From: Bradyrhizobium sp. WSM1743
GTDB lineage: Bacteria; Pseudomonadota; Alphaproteobacteria; Rhizobiales; Xanthobacteraceae
Direction of reading: 5' to 3'
Length of the DNA: 50,037 nt
Assembly (NCBI RefSeq): GCF_000473065.1
Contig: NZ_AXAZ01000057.1
Span: 6,085-56,121 of the forward strand
Positions 8,536 through 17,736 of the stretch are shown piece by piece; positions within the stretch are counted from its first letter, which is position 1, and each line of letters opens with the position of its first letter. Below the pieces are notes generated by a model. It saw only the letters and a list, made by a program, of their open reading frames with translations, did not search any database and was not told the DNA's origin. A program made the translations under genes and the position numbers.

Positions 8536-9738
8536 TCACGTGCCGACCACCTTCAGATGCGGCGAGGCATTGCCCTGCGGGCGCTGCTCCAGGAGCTTCA
8601 TCGCGACATCGACACCGCCGGAGCGATGCGGCACGCCGGCGACCGACAGGCCCATCTCGACGCCGGTGAGCGCGCCGAGCAGCGTCAGCGCGTTGCATTC
8701 GCCGAGATGGCCGATGCGGAAGACCTTGCCGGCGACCTTCGATAGGCCCGAGCCGAGCGACATGTTGTAATTGTCGAGCACGACTTTCCGGAACTGATCG
8801 GCATCATGCCCCGGCGGCATCAGCACCGCGGTGAGCACCGGTGAGTACTCGGCCGGCTCCTGGCAGAGGATCTCGAGGCCCCAATGATTCACGGCGGCGC
8901 GCGTTGCGGCCGCCAGCCGCTGGTGGCGAGCGAACACGTTGTCGAGTCCCTCCTCGAGCAGCATCGCGATCGCCTCGCGCAGGCCGTAGAGCAGATTGGT
9001 GGCGGGCGTGTAGGGGAAGAAGCCTTTTGCGTTCGGCTTGAGCATCTCCTCCCAGTCGAAATAGGAGCGCGGCATCTTGTTGGTCTTGGACGCTGCCAGC
9101 GCCTTCTCCGAGATCGCGTTGAAGCCGAGGCCTGGCGGCAGCATGAAACCCTTCTGCGAGCAGCTGACGCTGACGTCGACTTTCCACTCGCCGTGGCGGT
9201 AGTCGACCGACCCTAGCGAGGAGATGGTGTCGACCATCAAGAGCGCCGGGTGCGACGCGCGGTCGATCGCGGCGCGGATCTCGGCGATGCGGCTTGTCGC
9301 GCCGGTCGAGGTCTCGTTGTGCACGACCATGACGGCCTTGATCGCGCGCGCGGTATCCTCAGCGAGCTTCGCCTCGATCACCGCCGGATCGGCGCCGCGG
9401 CGCCAGTCGCCCGGGACGAAGTCGACATCGATGCCGAAGCGGCCGGCCATCTGCCGCCACATGGTGGCGAAATGGCCGGTCTCGACCATCAGCACTTTAT
9501 CGCCCGGCGACAGCGTGTTGACGATCGCGGCCTCCCAGGCGCCGGTCCCGGACGAGGGGAAGATCACCACGGGGCCCTTCGTCTGGAAGATCTTCTGGCA
9601 GCCTTCGAGCACGGTGCGGCCGAGCTCGGCGAATTCCGCGCTGCGATGGTCGATGACAGGCATGTCCATGGCGCGCAGGACGCGCTCGGGGACTGGGCTC
9701 GGGCCCGGAATCTGAAGGAAATGGCGTCCCTGATGCAT
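8536..9738 (-). CDS. Class V aminotransferase, serine-glyoxylate type (copy B)
   Basis: A 400-residue paralogue of copy A with the same landmarks: HFLQIPGPSPVPERVLRAMD at the N-terminus, SSGTGAWEAAIVN, and CSQKGFMLPPGLGF holding the PLP lysine. Most of the sequence aligns to copy A without gaps, so the pair arose by tandem duplication. It is the first gene of the minus-strand group, divergent from the GntR/FCD regulator. The duplicate may differ in amino donor or acceptor. Replacement of AGS by SCS before the PLP lysine motif is a visible difference. Confidence 0.88.
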   Translation of the reverse strand: MHQGRHFLQIPGPSPVPERVLRAMDMPVIDHRSAEFAELGRTVLEGCQKIFQTKGPVVIFPSSGTGAWEAAIVNTLSPGDKVLMVETGHFATMWRQMAGRFGIDVDFVPGDWRRGADPAVIEAKLAEDTARAIKAVMVVHNETSTGATSRIAEIRAAIDRASHPALLMVDTISSLGSVDYRHGEWKVDVSVSCSQKGFMLPPGLGFNAISEKALAASKTNKMPRSYFDWEEMLKPNAKGFFPYTPATNLLYGLREAIAMLLEEGLDNVFARHQRLAAATRAAVNHWGLEILCQEPAEYSPVLTAVLMPPGHDADQFRKVVLDNYNMSLGSGLSKVAGKVFRIGHLGECNALTLLGALTGVEMGLSVAGVPHRSGGVDVAMKLLEQRPQGNASPHLKVVGT

Positions 9739-9803
9739 GAAACCTCCCTGTCGGCGGGTTCTGGCCGCTCAGCTAGCTATTTTGCATTCATTTTTTGTCT
9801 CTT

Positions 9804-9827
9804 CAATCGAAATCTGGTATTCGATTG
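9804..9827. promoter_or_regulatory. Candidate operator in the aminotransferase/GntR divergent region
   Basis: A perfect 8-bp inverted repeat, CAATCGAA / TTCGATTG, with an 8-base spacer. It lies between the aminotransferase start at 9738 and the regulator start at 9869, in locally AT-rich DNA. Its place suggests a site for the adjacent GntR/FCD regulator. A second small inverted repeat (CTCAGC-AAG-GCTGAG, 10666-10680) lies before the oxidase gene. Assignment is by position and symmetry only. Confidence 0.4.
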
Positions 9828-9868
9828 CGGCCGTCGACGTGATCAAACGGGCAAACTACTGTCTGCAA

Positions 9869-10606
9869 ATGAAATCCGCGATTCCCGATACCGGGGTCCC
9901 GATCACCCCGCCCGCCGGCAATGGCGGCGATCGCCAGGAGGCCTCGCTTCATGGCGAGATCCTGCTGCGGCTGCGCGACTACGTGGTTGAGGGCAACATT
10001 CCGGAAGGCGGGCGCGTTCCCGAGCGGCAGCTCTGCGAGATGCTCGGCATCTCCCGCACCCCCCTGCGCGAAGCCTTGAAGGTGCTCGCTGCCGAGGGGC
10101 TGATCGAACTTTTACCGAACCGCGGCGCGCGGGTGCGCCAGCTCAGCCAGCGCGATCTCGAGGAGCTGTTCGACGTGATGGCGGGACTGGAGAGCCTCGC
10201 CGGTCGCCTCGCCTGCGAAGCCATTACCGACGCGGAAATCACCGCGATCGAGCAGCTGCATTACGAGATGTACGGCCGCTATCTGCATCGCGACATGCAC
10301 GGCTACTTCCAGGCCAACCAGCGCATCCACGAGAGCATCGTCGCGGCTGCGCGCAACGAGACGCTGAAGACGGTCTACGCCAACTTCGCCGGCCGGATCC
10401 GGCGCATCCGCTACTCCGCCAATTTCGCCCGCAAGCGGCAGCGCTGGGCGGAGGCTATGCGCGAGCATGAAGCCATTCTCGATGCGCTGCGCCGCCGGGC
10501 CGCGAGCGAGCTCAGCGACATCCTGTTCCAGCACCTGCGCAACAAGCGGACGGCCGCGATCGAGCACCTGACCGAGCCCCAAGAGGGCGCGCCAGCCTCG
10601 CCTTAA
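9869..10606 (+). CDS. GntR family transcriptional regulator (FCD/FadR subfamily)
   Basis: A 245-residue regulator. The N-terminal winged helix-turn-helix is typical of GntR proteins: ILLRLRDYVVEGNIPEGGRV, ERQLCEMLGISRTPLREALK and NRGARVRQLS. It is followed by the all-helical FCD effector domain (DLEELFDVMAGLESLAGRLA ... RIHESIVAAARNETL ... REHEAILDALRRR). FCD regulators usually sense carboxylic acids. The gene is divergent from the aminotransferases and precedes the 2-hydroxyacid dehydrogenase, so control of this locus by glycolate, lactate or glyoxylate is a reasonable inference. The start at 9869 avoids an unlikely leader that overlaps the intergenic operator. Confidence 0.88.
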   Translation: MKSAIPDTGVPITPPAGNGGDRQEASLHGEILLRLRDYVVEGNIPEGGRVPERQLCEMLGISRTPLREALKVLAAEGLIELLPNRGARVRQLSQRDLEELFDVMAGLESLAGRLACEAITDAEITAIEQLHYEMYGRYLHRDMHGYFQANQRIHESIVAAARNETLKTVYANFAGRIRRIRYSANFARKRQRWAEAMREHEAILDALRRRAASELSDILFQHLRNKRTAAIEHLTEPQEGAPASP

Positions 10607-10707
10607 GGGCCCGGCTTGCTCATTTTGAACTCATAATATAATCGGTCTGGAACCATAATGAATAACTCAGCAAGGCTGAGCCTCGCTGGGGCAGTCCGGG
10701 ATCAGGG

Positions 10708-13683
10708 ATGACAAACGCCTCCTCGCTCGAACGGCGCCTGCGCGCGGAAATAACAGGCGACGTCCTGTTCGACGGCTTCAGCCGCGGCCGCTACGCCACC
10801 GACGCCTCGTTCTACCAGATCATGCCGACGGGCGTGGTGGTGCCGCGGACCATGGACGAAGCCTTGCTGTCGCTCGCCATCGCCCGCGACGAGGGGGTGA
10901 AGGTCACCCCGCGCGGCGGTGGCACCTCGCAATGCGGCCAGACCGTCAATGACGGCCTCGTGGTCGATCTCTCCAAGCATCTGAACCGGATCCTCTCGCG
11001 CGATGTCGAAGGCCGCACCTGCGTGGTCGAGCCGGGCATCGTGCTGGACGACCTCAACCGGCAGCTTAGAAAGCACGGCCTGTGGTTTCCGGTCGACGTC
11101 TCCACGGCCTCCCGCGCCACCATCGGTGGCATGGCCGGCAACAATTCCTGCGGCGGCCGCAGCCTGCGCTACGGCACCATGCGCGACAACACGCTGTCGA
11201 TGGAGGCATCGCTCGCCGACGGCACGCTCAGCCGGTTTGGCGAGGTCTCGCGCGATCTCTCCGACCTCGAGGCACCCGACAGCACCCGCGCCCTGTTCCG
11301 CGACATGCTCGATCTCGGCACGCGCGAGGCCGAGGAGATCGCCGCGTGCTTCCCGAAAGTGCAGCGCCGCGTCGGCGGCTACAATCTCGATGCCCTGGTG
11401 CCGCGCAACGCGCCGAACAACATGGCGCATCTCCTGGTCGGCTCGGAGGGCACCCTCGCCTTCACCACCAAGCTCGAGCTGAAGCTCTGGCCGGTGATCC
11501 GCAACAAGGCACTCGGCGTCTGCCATTTCGGCAGCTTCTACGAGGCGATGGATGCGGCCCAGCATCTGGTCAAGCTTAAGCCGATCGCGGTCGAGCTGGT
11601 CGACCGCACCATGATCGCGCTCGGCCGCGATATCGCGATGTTCAGGCCGATCATCTCCGCCGCGATCAAGGGCGATCCGGATGCCGTGCTGGTGGTCGAG
11701 TTCGCCGAGGAGGACCAGGCGGACAATCTGGCGCGTCTCAAGCAGCTCTCCGAACTGATGGGCGATCTCGGCTTCGGCTGGAATAACGAGACGCGCAAAT
11801 GGGGCGGCGTGGTGGAGATCATCGAGCCGGCGCTGCAGAGCGGCATCGCCGATTTCCGCGCCGCCGGCCTCAACGTCATGATGTCGATGAAGCAGGAGGG
11901 CAAGCCGGTCTCGTTCGTCGAGGACTGCGCCGTCCCGCTGCCACACCTTGCCGATTACACCGCGCGGCTGAACGAGGTGTTCGCCAGGCACGGCACCAGC
12001 GGCACGATGTACGCGCATGCCTCGGAGGGCTGCTTGCATGTGCGGCCTGTGCTGAATTTGAAGCTGGAAAAGGACGCCAAGGCGATGCGAGCCATCGCCG
12101 AGGAGGCGTTTGCGCTGGTGCGCGAGTACAAGGGCTCGCATTCCGGCGAGCATGGCGACGGCCTGGTGCGCTCGGAATTTCACCAGACCATGTTCGGCGA
12201 GCGTCTCGTCGCCGACTTCAGGGAGGTGAAGCAGCGCTTCGATCCCGAGGGCGTCCTCAATCCCGGCAAGATCGTCGATGCACCCAAGATGGATGACCGC
12301 TCGCTGTTCCGCTTCAAGCCGGACTATCGGGTCGGCGAGCTGAAGACCAGGCTCGACTGGTCTGCCTATCCCGGCGCCGGCGGCGGCTTCCAGGGCGCGG
12401 TCGAGATGTGCAACAACAACGGAGCCTGCCGCAAGCTCGAAGGCGGCGTGATGTGTCCGTCCTACCGCACGACGCGCAACGAAAAGGACGTCACGCGCGG
12501 CCGTGCCAATACCTTGCGGCTGGCGATCTCCGGCCAGCTCGGCCCCGACGCTTTGTCGTCGGATGAGATGATGGAGACGCTGAAACTCTGCGTCTCCTGC
12601 AAGGCCTGCCGCCACGAATGCCCTGTTGGCGTCGACATGGCCAAGATGAAGATCGAGGTGCTGGCGGCGCGCGTCGCCTCTCATGGCCTGACACTGCGCG
12701 ACCGGTTTGTCGGCTATCTGCCGCGCTATGCCGGCTTCGCTTCGCGCTTCGCTCCGCTGGCAAATTTGCGCAACCGCAGCCCGCTGTTACGAAAGCTATT
12801 CGAGCGCTTTGCTGGCATCAGCGCGCGCCGGGCCCTCCCCGCCTTCCGCAGCGACGTGTTCGTGCCGCCGGCTGAAAGCGTGGGACCGGAGACCGGCCGC
12901 GAACTCGTGCTGTTCACGGACACCTTCAATCGCATCTATGAGCGCGAGAATCTCGAGGCCGCGCTGCGCGTGCTCGCGGCGGGCGGCTATCGCGTGCATC
13001 TGCCGAAGCCTGCGGGCGGCAACCGCCCGCTCTGCTGCGGCCGTACCTTCCTGTCCGCCGGTCTCGTTGACGAAGCGCGGTTCGAGCTCGACCGACTCGT
13101 CACCGCCTTCGCGCCCTTCGCCGCGCGCGGCGTGCCGATCGTCGGCCTTGAGCCGAGCTGCCTGTTGACGCTTCGCGACGAACTTTCGTCGCTGCGCAAG
13201 GACAATGACGCCAAAGCGGTCGGTGCCTACGCGCTGACCTTCGAGGAGTTTCTGGTGCGCGAGGCGGAAGCCGGCCGGCTGCAGTTGCCGCTCGGGACGG
13301 TCGCCGACAAAGCCATTGTGCATGGCCATTGCCACCAAAAATCCTTCGGCGCCTTCAAGCCGGTCGAGCAGGTGCTGCGCCTCGTCCCGGGCCTCAAGGT
13401 CGAGACCATCGAGTCCAGTTGCTGCGGCATGGCCGGCGCGTTCGGTTATGGTGCGGACACTTATGATGCCTCGTTCGAGATGGCCGAGCTGTCACTGCTG
13501 CCGGCCGTGCGGCGCGCGGATCCAAGTACACTTGTCGTCGCCGACGGCACCTCATGCCGGCACCAGATCCACGACGGCGCGCAACGCGAGGCGCTTCACG
13601 TCGCGCGCGTGCTGGCGATGAGCCTCGATCGCGCCAAGACCCATTCCACTTCTCAAGCTGCAAAGGAAACCAGCCATGGTTGA
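10708..13683 (+). CDS. FAD-linked 2-hydroxyacid dehydrogenase fused to Fe-S/CCG domains (GlcD-GlcF-like)
   Basis: A 991-residue fusion. The N-terminal FAD-binding domain shows TPRGGGTSQCGQTVNDGLVV and MAGNNSCGGRSLRYGTMRDN, followed by an FAD-oxidase C domain. Two iron-sulfur motifs follow, CNNNGACRKLEGGVMCPSY and CVSCKACRHECPVGVD. The C-terminal region carries CCG cysteine motifs (PLCCGRTFLSAG, SSCCGMAGAFGYG) as in GlcF and LldE. Such proteins oxidise D-lactate, glycolate or D-2-hydroxyglutarate at the membrane and pass electrons onward. The GlcG-like neighbour and glyoxylate aminotransferases favour glycolate or a related acid. GGGATCAGGG precedes the start. The end overlaps the next gene by eight bases. 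Confidence 0.9.
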   Translation: MTNASSLERRLRAEITGDVLFDGFSRGRYATDASFYQIMPTGVVVPRTMDEALLSLAIARDEGVKVTPRGGGTSQCGQTVNDGLVVDLSKHLNRILSRDVEGRTCVVEPGIVLDDLNRQLRKHGLWFPVDVSTASRATIGGMAGNNSCGGRSLRYGTMRDNTLSMEASLADGTLSRFGEVSRDLSDLEAPDSTRALFRDMLDLGTREAEEIAACFPKVQRRVGGYNLDALVPRNAPNNMAHLLVGSEGTLAFTTKLELKLWPVIRNKALGVCHFGSFYEAMDAAQHLVKLKPIAVELVDRTMIALGRDIAMFRPIISAAIKGDPDAVLVVEFAEEDQADNLARLKQLSELMGDLGFGWNNETRKWGGVVEIIEPALQSGIADFRAAGLNVMMSMKQEGKPVSFVEDCAVPLPHLADYTARLNEVFARHGTSGTMYAHASEGCLHVRPVLNLKLEKDAKAMRAIAEEAFALVREYKGSHSGEHGDGLVRSEFHQTMFGERLVADFREVKQRFDPEGVLNPGKIVDAPKMDDRSLFRFKPDYRVGELKTRLDWSAYPGAGGGFQGAVEMCNNNGACRKLEGGVMCPSYRTTRNEKDVTRGRANTLRLAISGQLGPDALSSDEMMETLKLCVSCKACRHECPVGVDMAKMKIEVLAARVASHGLTLRDRFVGYLPRYAGFASRFAPLANLRNRSPLLRKLFERFAGISARRALPAFRSDVFVPPAESVGPETGRELVLFTDTFNRIYERENLEAALRVLAAGGYRVHLPKPAGGNRPLCCGRTFLSAGLVDEARFELDRLVTAFAPFAARGVPIVGLEPSCLLTLRDELSSLRKDNDAKAVGAYALTFEEFLVREAEAGRLQLPLGTVADKAIVHGHCHQKSFGAFKPVEQVLRLVPGLKVETIESSCCGMAGAFGYGADTYDASFEMAELSLLPAVRRADPSTLVVADGTSCRHQIHDGAQREALHVARVLAMSLDRAKTHSTSQAAKETSHG

Positions 13684-14104
13684 CCTCACGCTCGACACCG
13701 CCCGCAAGATCCTCGATGCCGCCTTCGCCAAGGCCGGCGAGCTCAAGCTGAAGCCGCTGGTCGTCACCATCCTGGATGCCCGCGGCGTGCTCAAGCTCGC
13801 CGCCGCGCAGGACGGCACCAGCCTGATGCGCGCCGAGATCGCGCACGGCAAGGCCTATGGTGCGCTCGCCATGGGCATGGGCTCGCGCGCCCTATTCCAG
13901 CGCGCGCAGGAGCAGGCCTATTTCATCGATGCCGTGAATACGATCGTCAAGGGCGCGCTGGTGCCGGTCCCCGGCGGCGTGCTGATCATGGACGGCTCGA
14001 CGCTGCTGGGTGCTATCGGAGTTTCCGGCGACACATCCGACAATGACGAAGCGTGCGCGGTCGCGGGCGTCCAGGCCGCAGGGTTGAAAGCCAACGCTGG
14101 GTAG
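13676..14104 (+). CDS. GlcG/HbpS-like (DUF336) protein
   Basis: A 142-residue protein of the GlcG/HbpS family. The pattern LTLDTARKILDAAFAKAGEL, then VVTILDARGVLKLAAAQDG and VPVPGGVLIMDGSTLLGAIG is characteristic. GlcG is encoded beside glycolate oxidase in many bacteria but has no settled function; HbpS relatives bind haem. Its start overlaps the end of the dehydrogenase gene by eight bases, so translation is probably coupled. It is the last core gene before the accessory island. Confidence 0.88.
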   Translation: MVDLTLDTARKILDAAFAKAGELKLKPLVVTILDARGVLKLAAAQDGTSLMRAEIAHGKAYGALAMGMGSRALFQRAQEQAYFIDAVNTIVKGALVPVPGGVLIMDGSTLLGAIGVSGDTSDNDEACAVAGVQAAGLKANAG

Positions 14105-14619
14105 CCATGTCATTCTACTTGAGCGCTGCGCTCCTAAAATGTCACAGATGGGACGCGGGGACAACTCCAACACCCGACCGCTCGGGGGAAGAGACTTTAT
14201 CACTCCTGCTGCGTGGGCGACCAGGCGGTCGATTGATCTGGGTCGTCGCACCGGCCGCCTATTGAGATGGCGACGCGGCGGCCGATCAAACTATCGTTCG
14301 AATTCATCGCCGCGCAACTGCGTGCAAAGACGTCTCGCAGTACAGCATCCACCATTCCTAAGGCTGACTGGTAACGTCGCGCGGCGCGAACGCTGAAGTT
14401 GTCGCATTGGCAAGGGCTTGGCTGCACAAATTTCAGGAGGCGCAAATCGCCACGATGGAATTCCGGTGAAAATTAACGATATTTCCACTGTGCGGTAGCG
14501 TGCGGCCATAATTTGTTCTATGTTTGTGCTCGCCTGAGCGATGACTGCAAGGGCGGCCGCCGCCGATGGATCAGATCGGACGGCGACCTAACCACAGCAG
14601 ACTAACGAGGAGTCTACCA
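14105..14619. other. Left boundary of the accessory island, no gene recognised
   Basis: This 515-base stretch holds no open frame with convincing codon use on either strand. It begins with CATTCTACTTGAGCG and AAATGTCACAGATGGGA segments that faintly recall insertion-sequence ends, but no transposase follows. It probably marks the junction between the glyoxylate locus and inserted DNA. Confidence 0.4.
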
Positions 14620-14793
14620 ATGGCTATCAGCCAGTATATTGCCGATTCGTCGGCGTTTCCCGCTTTTGATCGTCCTGTCCCCTCTCAAGGGGCTGTCCGG
14701 TCTCGCCCCGCGCGCCCGCAGCTCATGCGCTCGTCGGGCGCGCTGACGCGGGCGGCCGGCGACGATTCGCTGTCGCCGATCGCGATCCCCTAG
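14620..14793 (+). CDS. Small hypothetical protein
   Basis: A 57-residue protein, MAISQYIADSSAFPAFDRPV at its N-terminus and ending SPIAIP. It is supported mainly by a good GAGGAG ribosome-binding site eight bases before the ATG and by its place ahead of the GIY-YIG-like gene on the same strand. There is no signal peptide or known domain. It is rich in Ser, Pro and Arg and probably disordered. Confidence 0.4.
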   Translation: MAISQYIADSSAFPAFDRPVPSQGAVRSRPARPQLMRSSGALTRAAGDDSLSPIAIP

Positions 14794-14905
14794 ACCCCCA
14801 GCTCCATTGAGCTTTCCGAACGGCACAGCCTCTCGGCACGCAGATGCGGCGACGGCCTGTCGTTCGGATGTCAACGGACAATCGATCGATCAGGAGATCT
14901 TCAAC

Positions 14906-15868
14906 ATGTCGTACTTCAAGGACAAGCCGCTCATCAGCACGCGCACCACGAGTCATGTGCACCGACCCTACGGGGGCGTTGCCGACGTTCGCGAGATCAT
15001 CGACCGCGCCGCCCACGTCAAGGTGCTGGTGTTTCCGATGAGCCTCGCCTCCAGGCTCGTCGCGAGCGAGCTCGCCTGCCCCGCGTTCTACGCCATGACC
15101 GGCGACGCCGCGGACGGCAGCGTTCCGATCTATCTCGGCGAGACGAACTGCTTCAGCCGGCGGCTCGGCGAACACCTAGCTGATCCGCAGAAGGCGTGGG
15201 CCCGCCTGATGTTCGTGGTGCGCGGAACCTCGAAGGAGGTGCGCTTCACGAAGGAGACCGCGGCCTACCTGCAATTCTGGCTGACGCATGCGGCCGACCG
15301 CTGCGGCGTCATGAAGGTGGTCGCCGGCTGCCCGCCGCGGATGCCCGAGATCGATCCGCTGGAGATGCCGCTGCACGAGCGCATGCTCGAAGACGCCCAG
15401 CGCTTGCTGTTCGATGCCGGGGTGACCGCCTTTGAACCGGCGCCGGCCGGCATGCCGCAGGTGGACGCGCCGTCGCTGTCGCCGGAGACGGCCGATGACG
15501 CCGAGAGCGGCCCGATGGAGATCGACGTGCACCTGCCCCCGGGCGGCGCGGAGTTCGAGTTGCGCTATGATGAGACGATCTGGGCGCGCGGCTATCCCGC
15601 CAACGACCGTTTCGTCGTGGCGGCCGGCTCGGATTTCCGCATCGCCACGAACCCGAGCGCGAGCCCGGTGACCCGGGCTCGTCGCGCCGCCCTGTTCGAG
15701 GCCGGCGTGCTGACGCCGATCCCGGGCGCCGTCGATCGCATGCGTATCACGGTCGACATCGCCTTCCCCTCGATGGCGACCGCCGCCAAATCGGTGTGCG
15801 GAGCGCATGTCGATAGCTCGAAGTGGCGGCCCGTCGATCCGACGCAGCGCCCGGTGATGCAGCTCTAG
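14906..15868 (+). CDS. GIY-YIG-like domain protein
   Basis: A 320-residue protein. The start at 14906 has AGGAGA nine bases upstream. Residues about 58-125 resemble a GIY-YIG nuclease-like domain: ACPAFYAMTG (GIY-like strand), PIYLGETNCFSRRLGEH (YIG-like strand and basic helix), a tryptophan near 98, and FTKETAAYLQFWL in place of the family's TKAEALYLE helix. The catalytic glutamate may be in the last segment. A second region after about residue 200 (DVHLPPGGAEFELRYDETIW) may carry a small DNA- or protein-binding fold. It lies before the AAA+ ATPase in the island. Nuclease activity is unproven and the GIY/YIG tyrosines are only partly kept. Confidence 0.55.
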   Translation: MSYFKDKPLISTRTTSHVHRPYGGVADVREIIDRAAHVKVLVFPMSLASRLVASELACPAFYAMTGDAADGSVPIYLGETNCFSRRLGEHLADPQKAWARLMFVVRGTSKEVRFTKETAAYLQFWLTHAADRCGVMKVVAGCPPRMPEIDPLEMPLHERMLEDAQRLLFDAGVTAFEPAPAGMPQVDAPSLSPETADDAESGPMEIDVHLPPGGAEFELRYDETIWARGYPANDRFVVAAGSDFRIATNPSASPVTRARRAALFEAGVLTPIPGAVDRMRITVDIAFPSMATAAKSVCGAHVDSSKWRPVDPTQRPVMQL

Positions 15869-15884
15869 ATCCGACCGCGACTGA

Positions 15885-15912
15885 GACGCCGCAGGAGGCT
15901 TCCTGCGGCGTC
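15885..15912 (+). terminator. Strong hairpin between the GIY-YIG-like gene and the AAA+ gene
   Basis: A perfect 12-bp stem, GACGCCGCAGGA / TCCTGCGGCGTC, with a GGCT loop, 16 bases after the stop codon of the GIY-YIG-like gene. No clear T-run follows, so it may act as an attenuator or RNA-stability element rather than a full intrinsic terminator. Confidence 0.55.
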
Positions 15913-16040
15913 CATGTTCGTCGATCGCATTCGGCGGGCCTTGCCATCGTCCGCGACGGCAAAAGCGATCCGAAATTTTCACAATGCCTAGGAGAGGTCG
16001 TCGCCGCGCTTTCCGGCGTCGAGGCGAGCCGAGCAACCTC

Positions 16041-17597
16041 ATGATCGATGATCTGGATGACCTACCGCTGAGCAACTTCGATGAGGATCTCATCCAAGGC
16101 GCGGCCCAAGATTCCGCGTCCGGCGAGCAAGCCACCGCCGACTTGCCGCGCGTGCTGCGCTTCGCGGTCCTGGCCTCTCGCGCCGACCATTCCGTCTACC
16201 AGCGCCTCGCCGCCGAGATCGAGACGGTCTGCCCCGGTATCGCCCTGACGGCGACCTGGATCGACACGCTCGATGCCGCAAGCGGATGCGCGCTTGCCGT
16301 CGAGCTCGACCACCGGGCGGTCTGCGAGGACAAGTCGGAGTGCCGGAGCCTTGCCGATTGCGTCCGGCTGATCTCGCTCGCGCTACCTCGCGACAGAGCG
16401 CTCGGTGAGGAGCACCGCCGTGTCGCAGGGGCGCTTGTCGCCGCCCTTCGCAAGCTTCCGCAGTCCATCCCCTTCGCGCTCGCCGCCGAGGTCGAGGCCG
16501 TGGTTTATGGCTGGGCGGCGCTGCCCGTCTGCGCGCACGAGGTGGTGGGCGCCTTCCAGACGCCGGCAATCCGGGCAGCGGCGATGCTCGGCGCGCGCAT
16601 GGCCCGGCGCAGGATCGATGAGGCCGAGGAGAGAGCCTTCGCTCGCTCGCGGGAGCGTCTGCGCAAAGCCGACGAGCGGCAGGCCGCGGGCGGCGACGTC
16701 GATACGCCGAGGCCGGTTCCGGCCGTTCCCGATGGCCATGTCGTCGTGGTGCGAACGGATCCGGTCACCATGGCCGGCAACAAATTCAAGGAGATCATCT
16801 CGCCGCTGAAAAGCCTGATCGATGTGCCCTTGCCTCTGATCAAAACGCCGCCGCTTGCGGAGGTGCGCCGCCAGTTGATGGCGGAATTCGGCTATGCCGC
16901 CAATGTCGTCGATTTCGTGCTGTCCGATCTGGTCGGCCGTCCCACCATCGCCTTCCGCCCGCTGCTGATGGTGGGGCCGCCCGGGGGCGGCAAGACGCGG
17001 TTCGCTCAACGGCTGCAGCAACTTCTCGGCATCGGCATGTGGCGGACCGATTCCAGCGGTGCCGATGCCGCGGCCTTCTCCGGGACCGACCGCAGATGGG
17101 CGACCGCGCAGCCATGCCATCCGCTTCTGGCGATCGCCCGCGCCGGGCATGCCAACGTACTGGTCCTGCTCGATGAGCTCGACAAGGCCGCGATCGGGAG
17201 AGATCACGGCCGCCTGTTTGACTGCCTTCTTGGGTTCCTCGAAATCGACTCGGCGCGGCAATATCCTGACCCCGCGCTGCAGACCACCGTGGACTTGCGA
17301 CACGTTTGTTACGTTGCGACGGCGAATTTCATCGACAATCTGCCCTCTCCTTTGCTCGATCGCTTCCGCCAGATCGTCTTCCCCAAGCCGGCAGAGGAGG
17401 ACCTTCAAGCCCTGCTCCCCGCGGTAGTCACCGACATCCTGCGCGACCAGGGGATGGACCAGCGCTGGATCGATGGCCTGAGCCCGAGCGAAACGGCCGC
17501 CATCGCGCACCATTGGTGCGGCGGATCGGTGCGACGGCTCCGCCGCCTCGTTGAGATCGTGTTGCGCCAGCGCGACGGCCAAGCAAGCCGCCATTGA
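16041..17597 (+). CDS. Lon-like AAA+ ATPase without protease domain
   Basis: A 518-residue ATPase. Walker A is GPPGGGKT (about residues 312-319), Walker B is LVLLDELDK (from about 374), sensor 1 is YVATANF (from about 424), and an arginine-finger LLDRFR follows near 440. The AAA module, including the D-x-R-H-V-C-Y-V-A-T-A-N order, is closest to Lon and ClpX-like unfoldases. No serine/lysine protease domain or ClpP-docking loop is visible at the C-terminus. The N-terminal 280 residues are helical and unfamiliar. It may remodel a DNA or protein complex of the island. The start at 16041 (MIDDLDDLPLSN) is preferred; a start at 15984 would add 19 basic residues. Confidence 0.75.
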   Translation: MIDDLDDLPLSNFDEDLIQGAAQDSASGEQATADLPRVLRFAVLASRADHSVYQRLAAEIETVCPGIALTATWIDTLDAASGCALAVELDHRAVCEDKSECRSLADCVRLISLALPRDRALGEEHRRVAGALVAALRKLPQSIPFALAAEVEAVVYGWAALPVCAHEVVGAFQTPAIRAAAMLGARMARRRIDEAEERAFARSRERLRKADERQAAGGDVDTPRPVPAVPDGHVVVVRTDPVTMAGNKFKEIISPLKSLIDVPLPLIKTPPLAEVRRQLMAEFGYAANVVDFVLSDLVGRPTIAFRPLLMVGPPGGGKTRFAQRLQQLLGIGMWRTDSSGADAAAFSGTDRRWATAQPCHPLLAIARAGHANVLVLLDELDKAAIGRDHGRLFDCLLGFLEIDSARQYPDPALQTTVDLRHVCYVATANFIDNLPSPLLDRFRQIVFPKPAEEDLQALLPAVVTDILRDQGMDQRWIDGLSPSETAAIAHHWCGGSVRRLRRLVEIVLRQRDGQASRH

Positions 17598-17736
17598 ACG
17601 ATCTCGCTCGATCGCCCGGCCTGACCAGCGGGCAGAGGCCTCAGGCATCCTCATCGAACGTCCCCATGCGGCATCATAGCCCTGCGCCTTGACGACGACG
17701 CTTTCGAAGGCTCTAGACTGGAACGAAGCTCCGCCA

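Noticed and set aside
10702..12684. A 660-codon open frame on the minus strand opposite the 2-hydroxyacid dehydrogenase
   Set aside because: It is the antisense shadow of a high-GC gene with clear FAD and Fe-S motifs; its composition is His/Arg/Gly-rich with no family pattern.
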